In this document: positions 1 to 5,056 of the stretch, one piece after another
Layout: each line of letters begins with the position of its first letter
How positions within the stretch are numbered: position 1 is the stretch's first letter
Source: Methanobacteriota archaeon
GTDB taxonomy: Archaea; Thermoplasmatota; Thermoplasmata; RBG-16-68-12
Reading direction: 5' to 3'
Assembly: GCA_005878515.1 (NCBI GenBank)
Contig: VBLZ01000122.1
Location: 1-5,056, forward strand
DNA length: 5,056 bases
Translations under genes and position numbers: made by a program
The notes under the pieces: model-generated
Seen by the model: only the letters and a program-made list of their open reading frames with translations
Told to the model about the DNA's origin: nothing
Database searches by the model: none

Positions 1-3000
1 GGTCCTCGACTACCTTTCCTCCCGCAATCCGGACATCAAGGTCTTCGCGAAGATCTGGTTCGACGAGGAGGAAGGCCGCATCGGGAAGAAGAAAGGAACG
101 CGGATGATCTACTACACGAACGTCGGCACGATCCCGGAGGAAGGGACGTACCACGTCTTCTCGGAACGAGGCTCCCCCTTGGGTGAGCTGAGCGAGAAGT
201 TCGTCGAGTACCTGAGTCCGAGCGACATCTTCGTCCTCGGCGGGCGGACCTACCAGTTCGTCCGCGCTCGCGGGACGTCGGTCTACGTCAAGGACGCGTC
301 CGGCCGCCGCCCCACGGTTCCCTCGTGGACGGGCGAGATGTTGCCTCGTTCGTTCGACCTCTCGATCGCCGTGGGCGAGTTCCGGCGCGATCTTGCGGCA
401 AAGATCGCCAAGGATGGGGAGAAGGCCGCGAAGGAGTGGTTGATGGAGGAATACCACGTCGACGCCGGCTCGGCGCAATCCCTCGTCTCATACGTCCAAG
501 AGCAGGAGGCGTTGATCCCGTCCCTGCCCACGGACCGACAGGTCCTCCTCGAGGGGTATCTCGACGTCAAAGGGAACCGGAACGTCATCTTCCACTTCCC
601 GTTCGGGCGTCGAGTGAACGACGCGCTCAGCCGCGCCTTCGCGTTCGCCATCACGGAGGCCCACCACACGAACGTCCGCGTGAGCGTGACGGACGACAAC
701 TTCATGATCACGGTCCCGCGGCGCATCGAGCTCAAAGGCCTCACGACACTCGTGACGAGCAAGAACCTCGAGGATCTCCTCCGACGCGCGATTCGCAACA
801 CGGAGCTGTTCAAGCAGCGCTTCCGCCACTGTGCCACGCGGTCGTTCATGATCCTCCGTAACTACAAGGGACGCGAGGTCTCGATCGGCCGGCAGCAGTT
901 GCGGTCCCAGCGGGTGCTCGATTGGCTCCATGAGATCCAAGACTTCCCGGTGGTCAAGGAGACGTACAACGAGATCCTCCACATGGTCATGGACCTGGAC
1001 CACGCCCGGGAGATTCTGCGGCGGATCGAGGCGGGGGAAATCGCGGTCGTTGAGAGCGACTTCACCAGCCTGCCGTCCCCGTTCGCTCACAACGTCGTGC
1101 TCCAGGGCGTCTCCGACCTCGTCCTCATGGAGGACCGCTCCGCACTGCTCCGGGAGCTCCACCGCAAGGTCCTCGAGCGCGTCATGCCGACGGACCAGAT
1201 CAGCTCGATCCAGTTCCAACCCTCCGAGATTGCGGAGTACTTCCGGAAGAAGCTACCGAAAGTCGCGCGCAAGGAGGACGTCCTGTCCTATCTCGATCGC
1301 GTGGGCGACGCGAACCTCCTCCAACAGAAGGGGCGCACGGTCTTCGAGGTCGCGTCTGCGTCCTTCACGGACGTGCGGAAGTGGGCCGGGCAGCTCATGG
1401 ACGAGGGCCTCGTCGAGAGCGTATGGACCCCGCAAGGCATCCACTGGACGCCGAAGGATCTCCTGCCCACCTATGTCGCGGTCTACGCGCAACGCTCTCG
1501 GCTCAAGCCCCCCGAGGAGAAAGTGCTGACGCTGATCAAGGAGAAACCGCGGACTCACAAGGACCTCGCCCGCCTCACGAAACTGGAGAAGGACGACCTC
1601 AACGAGGCGTTGCGCAAGCTCGAGCGCGCCTACTTGATCGGGCGGCGAGGGGTCGAAGAGACGACCTACTTCGCGCGCGAACCGCAACGGGGGAACTTCG
1701 AGGAGTCCTTGGACAAGATCCTCACGAAGCGGCTCGAGGTCGACGGACCGTACAGCGCGCAGGAGCTCGCCGTCGCCCTGGGCCTGGAGCCAGAACTCGT
1801 CGAGGAAGTCCTGCGGGACCTGGAGTCGGAGGGCGTCGTCTCGTCCGGGCACTTCCTCGTCGACAAAGAATTCCAGTTCATGATGACCCGGGACCTCCAG
1901 CGCCTCCAGCGGAAGGACGACACGCGCGAGGTGTTCGACGAGAACCAGGTGAAGGCGTTCCTCCTCGAGAAGCAGTTCGCGAGCATCGAGACCCTCGACG
2001 ACTATTTCGACCGCTTCCTCGAGGCCGGCATGGTCCTCGACATCTACAATCACACGGCCCGCTTCGACTACACGGAATGGCTCCGTCGGCGGGAGGCCGG
2101 CGAGATCCTCGAGGGCCGCTTCCTGAACGGCCGCGTGCGGTACATCCGCGCGAAGGACGTGCCGCTCTTCCTCACCGCCTTCCCGCGGAGCCCGCTCAGC
2201 GACTTCGAGAAGAAAGTCCTCGACGTGATTCGTGAAGGGGACGGGATAGACCTCTGGGCGATCAACGCGAAGGTCCGCGCGGAGCGCGAGCAGGTCAAGG
2301 AGGCCCTGGACAAACTCGACTACGACGTCTACGTGATCCGACGCTTCCAAGGGGACGGATGGACCGCCCGCAACCTGTACGTCGCATTCGATCCGCCCCA
2401 TTCGAAAGTGGCGGACGCCTTCGAGACGATCGTGCGGCGATTCCTCGAGGCGTACGGCCCCGTGCCGTTCTCGGGCATTCGAGAGTGGGCGCGGTTCGAG
2501 TGGGACGAGCTCGAGCGGCTCCTGGACCGTCTGGAGCAGGACGGAGTCGTCACGCGGATCCTCGTGACGGGGAAGGCGGAGTCAGAGATGTACGTCCTCG
2601 CCGAAGATCTCCCCGCTCTCCGGAAAACCGCTGGGAAACCGCCCACGGATCCGATGCGGGTCCTGTCCCTGCTCGATCCGTGGACGCAAGCGTTGTGGGC
2701 CCAGGTCGCCAGCCGCTACGGGGAAGGCTGGTTCTTCCCCTTGGTCAAGGACGGCGACCTCATCGGGATGGCGGAGATCTGGGAGATGAGCGGATGCATC
2801 GAAGTCCGCGAGATGGACCTCGCCTCACCGGATCAGTTGGACGAGGCGATTGCCGCCCTCACCCACATGATGGGGTTCTACGCGATGCGCGGCGTCGACG
2901 TGCTGCGCGTCACCCGATTCCAGGCCAAGAACGTCCCGGAGGCGGAGGACCTGTCCCATTGGACTCGAGCCGGCTTCATCCGGTTCTCCGATTTCCTCGC

Positions 3001-4030
3001 TCACGGTCCGATTGTCCCGCGGGACTTCGACCCGGCCGACCTCCTCGCGCTCGCCCTCACGAGACAGGGCATCGCCCCCGACTCGCGTTTCGCCGATCCG
3101 ATCGCCGCGGCCAAGGCCCTCGGAGGGCTGCGATCCGACTTCGCCGCGCGGCTCCGGGTGAAGGAGTTCCGTCCGCTCGAGCGGCTTCATCAGAGTGGGC
3201 TCCTCGCCAAAGGCCTCGCGATTCCGGAATACTGGACGTACTGCACCGAGGCGGATCTGAGCCTGTACAAAGCGGCCAAAGCCACCCGCCTGACGAAGGA
3301 GATGAAGGTCACTCTCCGGATCATCCAAGAAGAGGGACCGATTTCCCGCCAGCGGCTTCTCATCCTCTCGGACCTGAGCCGGCCTGCGACGACGGCGGCA
3401 CTTCGCAAACTGTACGAGGGCCTCCATGTGACCCGGGATTCGGACAACCGGTATCGCCTGGTCTCCGACATGAAGATCAGCCGCGATGACGCCCGGCGGG
3501 AAGTCCTTCGGCGGATCATCCGAAGCCTCGGCGTGACGTCCGCCGAAGCGCTCGCTGCTTACACGCGGTTCGAGTATAACATGGGGGAGACCCGCTTGCG
3601 ATTGCGTGAGTTCGTGGCGGAAGGATGGCTCGTCAAAGGGTTCCTCGCGCGGGGCGAGCGAACCGTGCTGTGGGCCGTGAAGGACGGCCTCGAACAGATC
3701 GGGCATGCGGACTTCCGCCGAAAGTTCGTCCTCACACCCCTCGACAACCTGTTCCTCTACCTACGCGAGGTGATCGTCGAGAAGTTCCACATGGGGTCCT
3801 GCTACGTCGTGTTCGACGGGGCCGAGATGGTGGCGGCGTTCAAGGCTCGCCGCCGGAAGTGGGAGCTCCTCGTCACCGAGTTCCAGGGCGAACCCGGCGC
3901 CCGGAGGATCGTCGAGGCGTGGGAGGCGGAGAACGAGCTCGCGGTCGAGGAGCAAGTCGACCGGATCTCGGACCACGAGGTCATGGAGTGGTACGCGAAA
4001 ATGTATGGGCGCGGGGCCGCGGAGCGCTGA
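1..4030 (+). CDS. lhr: Lhr-family ATP-dependent helicase (large helicase-related), C-terminal 1342 residues, 5' partial
   Basis: Lhr proteins are superfamily 2 ATPases that translocate 3'-to-5' on single-stranded DNA, unwind DNA and RNA:DNA hybrids, and act in DNA repair in the cytoplasm. The frame is open from nt 2, so the true start lies upstream. The ATG at 104 is internal, because Lhr-like sequence already precedes it. Residues are counted from nt 2. The end of the winged-helix domain carries TNVGTIPEE (39-47) and PTVPSWTGEMLPRSFDL (104-120). The DEAD/H-associated core domain spans about 197-383, with RHCATRSFMILRNYKG (275-290), DFPVVKETYNEILHMVMD (314-331) and SPFAHN (359-364). From about 402 onward is a winged-helix-rich extension of some 940 residues with two AlkZ/YcaQ-like barrel segments. 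Walker A and DEAD-box motifs are outside the window. By analogy with other Lhr proteins roughly 400-500 residues are missing, so the full length is probably above 1700. The few Cys residues are scattered, so no zinc-binding cluster is visible. The family call is firm; the role of the extension is inferred. Confidence -1.
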   Translation, partial: VLDYLSSRNPDIKVFAKIWFDEEEGRIGKKKGTRMIYYTNVGTIPEEGTYHVFSERGSPLGELSEKFVEYLSPSDIFVLGGRTYQFVRARGTSVYVKDASGRRPTVPSWTGEMLPRSFDLSIAVGEFRRDLAAKIAKDGEKAAKEWLMEEYHVDAGSAQSLVSYVQEQEALIPSLPTDRQVLLEGYLDVKGNRNVIFHFPFGRRVNDALSRAFAFAITEAHHTNVRVSVTDDNFMITVPRRIELKGLTTLVTSKNLEDLLRRAIRNTELFKQRFRHCATRSFMILRNYKGREVSIGRQQLRSQRVLDWLHEIQDFPVVKETYNEILHMVMDLDHAREILRRIEAGEIAVVESDFTSLPSPFAHNVVLQGVSDLVLMEDRSALLRELHRKVLERVMPTDQISSIQFQPSEIAEYFRKKLPKVARKEDVLSYLDRVGDANLLQQKGRTVFEVASASFTDVRKWAGQLMDEGLVESVWTPQGIHWTPKDLLPTYVAVYAQRSRLKPPEEKVLTLIKEKPRTHKDLARLTKLEKDDLNEALRKLERAYLIGRRGVEETTYFAREPQRGNFEESLDKILTKRLEVDGPYSAQELAVALGLEPELVEEVLRDLESEGVVSSGHFLVDKEFQFMMTRDLQRLQRKDDTREVFDENQVKAFLLEKQFASIETLDDYFDRFLEAGMVLDIYNHTARFDYTEWLRRREAGEILEGRFLNGRVRYIRAKDVPLFLTAFPRSPLSDFEKKVLDVIREGDGIDLWAINAKVRAEREQVKEALDKLDYDVYVIRRFQGDGWTARNLYVAFDPPHSKVADAFETIVRRFLEAYGPVPFSGIREWARFEWDELERLLDRLEQDGVVTRILVTGKAESEMYVLAEDLPALRKTAGKPPTDPMRVLSLLDPWTQALWAQVASRYGEGWFFPLVKDGDLIGMAEIWEMSGCIEVREMDLASPDQLDEAIAALTHMMGFYAMRGVDVLRVTRFQAKNVPEAEDLSHWTRAGFIRFSDFLAHGPIVPRDFDPADLLALALTRQGIAPDSRFADPIAAAKALGGLRSDFAARLRVKEFRPLERLHQSGLLAKGLAIPEYWTYCTEADLSLYKAAKATRLTKEMKVTLRIIQEEGPISRQRLLILSDLSRPATTAALRKLYEGLHVTRDSDNRYRLVSDMKISRDDARREVLRRIIRSLGVTSAEALAAYTRFEYNMGETRLRLREFVAEGWLVKGFLARGERTVLWAVKDGLEQIGHADFRRKFVLTPLDNLFLYLREVIVEKFHMGSCYVVFDGAEMVAAFKARRRKWELLVTEFQGEPGARRIVEAWEAENELAVEEQVDRISDHEVMEWYAKMYGRGAAER
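590..1150 (+). other. Lhr core domain 4 (DEAD/H-associated domain) within the helicase
   Basis: This is the most diagnostic part of the gene. The segment opens with HFPFGRRVNDALSRAF, continues through a strand-rich stretch, and contains the near-invariant Lhr blocks RHCATRSFMILRNYKG (824-871), DFPVVKETYNEILHMVMD (941-994) and SPFAHN (1076-1093). In characterised Lhr proteins this domain packs with the motor and winged-helix domains and contacts the tracking DNA strand. Its completeness and the absence of frameshifts argue for a functional helicase rather than a decaying copy. Domain limits are approximate, judged from the motifs alone. Confidence -1.
1205..2640 (+). other. Tandem winged-helix array in the helicase C-terminal extension
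   Basis: Following the Lhr core, the translation shows about five or six successive units in which a helical segment precedes a recognition-helix-like stretch and a short beta wing. Approximate units are nt 1220-1497, 1502-1684, 1691-1921, 2189-2392 and 2402-2620. The segment at 1931-2185 is less clear. Typical examples are LARLTKLEKDDLNEALRKLE and LAVALGLEPELVEEVLRDLE, both with the spacing of winged-helix DNA-binding domains. Mycobacterial and E. coli Lhr also have a C-terminal region built from tandem winged helices, so this is probably the archaeal equivalent. Unit boundaries are read by eye and could move by 10-20 residues. Confidence -1.
2411..2960 (+). other. First winged-helix plus AlkZ/YcaQ-like barrel module in the helicase
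   Basis: A winged-helix unit containing IREWARFEWDELERLLDRLE is followed by a segment starting LLDPWTQALWAQV (from nt 2669) and continuing FFPLVKDGDLIGMAEIWEM. The pattern of a Pro-containing helix start, then strands with a short hydrophilic turn, then a Gly-Met or Gly-Arg strand, resembles the C-terminal barrel of AlkZ/YcaQ-type crosslink glycosylases, usually written as L-P-x-D-x-L. Bacterial Lhr C-terminal regions are known to share this fold. The assignment rests on pattern resemblance only; the sequence is too divergent for a catalytic claim. Confidence -1.
3491..3931 (+). other. Second winged-helix plus AlkZ/YcaQ-like barrel module in the helicase
   Basis: The C-terminal end repeats the layout of the earlier module. 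A winged helix contains AAYTRFEYNMGETRLRLREF and ends in a wing with RGERTVLWAVKDGL. It is followed by FVLTPLDNLFLYLREV (from nt 3725), which matches the L-x-P-x-D-x-L opening of AlkZ/YcaQ barrels better than the first copy does. Strands around CYVVFDGAEMVAAFKARR and WELLVTEFQ follow. About 30 residues remain after the module before the stop at 4028-4030. Another winged-helix-like unit precedes it at about 3290-3470. The fold call is probable; activity is unknown. Confidence -1.
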
Positions 4031-4055
4031 CGCTCTCGGACGCCCGACACTCAAG

Positions 4056-4061
4056 TTCATA
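4056..4061 (+). promoter_or_regulatory. Weak candidate TATA-like element ahead of the VOC gene
   Basis: The 61-nt gap after the helicase stop is GC-rich apart from TTCATA here, centred about 33 nt before the ATG at 4092. An archaeal TATA box normally sits about 26 nt before the transcription start, which would give a leader of only a few nucleotides. That fits the lack of a Shine-Dalgarno sequence before 4092. The match to consensus is poor, no clear BRE is visible, and read-through from the helicase gene is an equally good explanation. Confidence -1.
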
Positions 4062-4091
4062 CCGCCAACTTCGGATTCGGTCCCGATTCCG

Positions 4092-4559
4092 ATGACCGTC
4101 CTCGGTGTCGACACGATTGCGATCGTCGTCTCCGATCCGCGAAAGGCGATTGCATGGTATCGGGATGTCCTGGGCTTGGACGTCGCCTACATCGGCCCGA
4201 GAGAGCCGAATCCGGATCCTAGCATTGAGGGGACGGCCGATAACCCAGGCCACTGGGTGGAACTTGGACCCGGTCGCCCTCGAACTCGCGTTCACCTGTG
4301 CTTCATGGGCGGTGAAACCGAGCCCGGGCCCGCGGGCATCACGTTCATCACGGATGACATCCAGGCGGAATACGAACGGATGCGGCGCGCCGGCGTCGAG
4401 TTCCCGCTTCCGCCCGAGAAGATGGAATGGGGCGAGTGGCTCGGCCAGTTCGAGGATCCGGACGGGAACGTGTTCGACCTCAAGCAGCCGATCTCCGCCG
4501 CGGAATGGAAGGCCCCGTTCGCTCCCGCGAAGCCCCGCACGCGTCGTCGGGTCAGATAG
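4092..4559 (+). CDS. VOC (glyoxalase/bleomycin-resistance fold) family protein, 155 residues
   Basis: This is a small cytoplasmic protein with two beta-alpha-beta-beta-beta modules. Module one runs from TIAIVVSDPRKAIAWYRDVL (8-27) to HWVELGPG (54-61). Module two runs from GITFITDDIQAEYERMRRAG (82-101) to FEDPDGNVFDL (120-130). The motif order WVEL, TDD, WG, DPDGN matches a common, mostly uncharacterised VOC subgroup. Residues often used as metal ligands are altered: Thr8 stands where His is usual, module two has no His in its first strand, and Asp129 replaces the usual final Glu. Glyoxalase I or dioxygenase activity therefore cannot be assumed. The ATG at 4092 is chosen because the fold begins right after it. 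An ATG at 4005 is in frame but lies inside the helicase gene and adds 29 residues unlike the family. The tail KPRTRRRVR is very basic. No Shine-Dalgarno sequence is visible. The family call is firm; the substrate is unknown. Confidence -1.
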   Translation: MTVLGVDTIAIVVSDPRKAIAWYRDVLGLDVAYIGPREPNPDPSIEGTADNPGHWVELGPGRPRTRVHLCFMGGETEPGPAGITFITDDIQAEYERMRRAGVEFPLPPEKMEWGEWLGQFEDPDGNVFDLKQPISAAEWKAPFAPAKPRTRRRVR

Positions 4560-5056
4560 GCTCCGCTCGCCGACTCGGTTCCAGGCCCAACGCACGATCG
4601 GCGCACGAGGCGGCTTCGTCGAATCGCCCGAGCTTCGTGAGGACGAAGCCCATGTTCACCCACGCGCCCCGGTAACGCGCATCGATCTCGAGGGCGCGCT
4701 CGTAGCATCCGAGCGCCTCGTCGAACTTCCCGAGGCGCGCGAGCGCGTTTCCCTTGTTGTTCCACGCGACCTCGTAGGCCGGGTTCACCTTGATCGCCGC
4801 GTTGAAGCAACGCAGCGCGTCGATGAGACGACCGAGCTTCGTGAACGCATTCCCCTTGTTCAACCAGGCGACCTCATTGTGCGGGTTGATGTCAAGCGCC
4901 CGGTCGATGGCGCGAAGCGCCTCATCGTACCGGCCGAGGAGGATGAGCGTCGCCCCCTTGCCGTACCACGGCATCTCCGCTCCCGTGACGCCCGGGCGTG
5001 CCGTGGCGATCGCGCGATCGTAGTCCACGAGCGATTGTTCGTAATCTTTGCGTCCC
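4552..5056 (-). CDS. Tetratricopeptide-repeat (TPR) protein, C-terminal part, 5' partial
   Basis: The minus-strand frame is open to the right edge. The visible 167 codons contain four complete 34-residue TPR units plus the second helix of an earlier one (YEQSLVDYDRAIATARPG). Each unit shows the TPR consensus: aromatic at position 4, Gly at 8, LG-(R/K)-(F/Y)-D-E-A in the turn, Ala at 20 and 27, and Pro near 32, as in EVAWNNKGNALARLGKFDEA. TPR arrays form superhelical protein-binding scaffolds, and the partner cannot be told from the sequence. The GTG at 5028-5026 is in frame but sits inside a repeat helix, so it is not the likely start; the gene probably begins beyond the window. After the last repeat only five residues (RAEPI) precede the TGA at 4554-4552. 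The stop lies within the last codons of the convergent VOC gene. No membrane segment or enzyme domain is visible. Confidence -1.
   Translation of the reverse strand, partial: GRKDYEQSLVDYDRAIATARPGVTGAEMPWYGKGATLILLGRYDEALRAIDRALDINPHNEVAWLNKGNAFTKLGRLIDALRCFNAAIKVNPAYEVAWNNKGNALARLGKFDEALGCYERALEIDARYRGAWVNMGFVLTKLGRFDEAASCADRALGLEPSRRAEPI
4570..4977 (-). repeat. Four tandem 102-bp TPR-coding units
   Basis: The units occupy 4876-4977, 4774-4875, 4672-4773 and 4570-4671 in order of translation. Each encodes exactly 34 residues with no insertions. Similarity also shows in the DNA: plus-strand GAGCGCGTTTCCCTTGTT at 4741 aligns with GAACGCATTCCCCTTGTT at 4843, exactly 102 bp apart, and GAGCTTCGTGA recurs at 4630 and 4834, exactly two units apart. 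This points to duplication of whole repeat units within the gene, or to constraint from biased codon use on a strong protein consensus. Confidence -1.

Noticed and set aside
1211..1219. Gln-Phe-Gln at the start of the helicase extension, reminiscent of the Q-x-Q catalytic motif of AlkZ-type glycosylases
   Set aside because: The motif is only three residues, the surrounding residues do not resemble the AlkZ motif context, and it is about 1.4 kb from the nearest barrel segment. Chance is the simpler explanation.
1253..2401. Long open frame on the minus strand (382 codons) opposite the helicase
   Set aside because: It is rich in Val, Glu, Leu, Arg and Asp with no recognisable domain and lies exactly opposite a strongly conserved coding frame. 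High GC with strong codon bias commonly produces such shadows.
2359..3489. Plus-strand open frame of 376 codons in another frame inside the helicase
   Set aside because: It is dominated by Arg, Pro and Gly, as expected from reading a high-GC gene out of frame. The helicase frame is uninterrupted over the same region.
2825..3706. Second long minus-strand open frame (293 codons) opposite the helicase
   Set aside because: Same reasoning: low-complexity composition, no family motif, and the plus-strand frame is clearly coding.
4005..4091. N-terminal extension of the VOC protein from the upstream ATG at 4005
   Set aside because: It would overlap the helicase end by 26 nt, and its 29 residues (rich in Pro, Ser and Arg) do not resemble the family, whose fold starts directly after the Met at 4092.
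1..5056. CRISPR array, insertion sequence, tRNA/rRNA gene, or defence island
   Set aside because: No direct-repeat-spacer pattern, transposase motif, terminal inverted repeat or cloverleaf was seen. The only tandem repeat is the coding TPR array, and the only helicase is a housekeeping-type Lhr without defence partners in view.

Overview
The window reads as a high-GC archaeal chromosome fragment, probably from a euryarchaeal or Thermoplasmatota-like lineage and probably a metagenome-assembled genome. The main evidence is the long first gene. It is an Lhr-type (large helicase-related) protein carrying the archaeal wording of the post-helicase signature (TNVGTIPEE, where bacterial Lhr usually reads GTIPDRG). 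The neighbouring genes lack clear Shine-Dalgarno sequences, which fits a lineage with leaderless transcripts. The lineage assignment is inference; no rRNA or tRNA gene is present to confirm it.

Layout. Nucleotides 1-4030 (+) are the C-terminal 1342 codons of the Lhr-family ATPase. Its two RecA-like motor domains lie before the left edge. What remains is the end of the winged-helix domain, the complete Lhr core domain 4 (the DEAD/H-associated region), and a very long C-terminal extension. That extension is a string of winged-helix units with two segments resembling the C-terminal barrel of the AlkZ/YcaQ DNA glycosylase fold. After a 61-nt gap, 4092-4559 (+) encodes a 155-residue vicinal oxygen chelate (VOC, glyoxalase-fold) protein. 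On the opposite strand, 4552-5056 (-) holds the C-terminal part of a tetratricopeptide-repeat (TPR) protein, open at the right edge. Its stop lies inside the last codons of the VOC gene, so the two genes converge with an 8-bp overlap.

How the genes relate. The Lhr protein points to nucleic-acid repair or RNA:DNA-hybrid processing. The VOC protein and the TPR scaffold show no evident functional link to it or to each other. The VOC gene could be read through from the helicase gene because the gap is short and no terminator is visible, but an independent short-leader promoter is equally possible. No tRNA, rRNA, CRISPR array, insertion sequence or attachment site was seen. Coding density is near-complete, and the longest gene-free stretch is 61 nt.

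The feature most worth attention is the helicase's C-terminal extension, where a winged-helix plus barrel module appears to occur twice in one polypeptide. Nothing else in the window suggests a novel multi-gene system.
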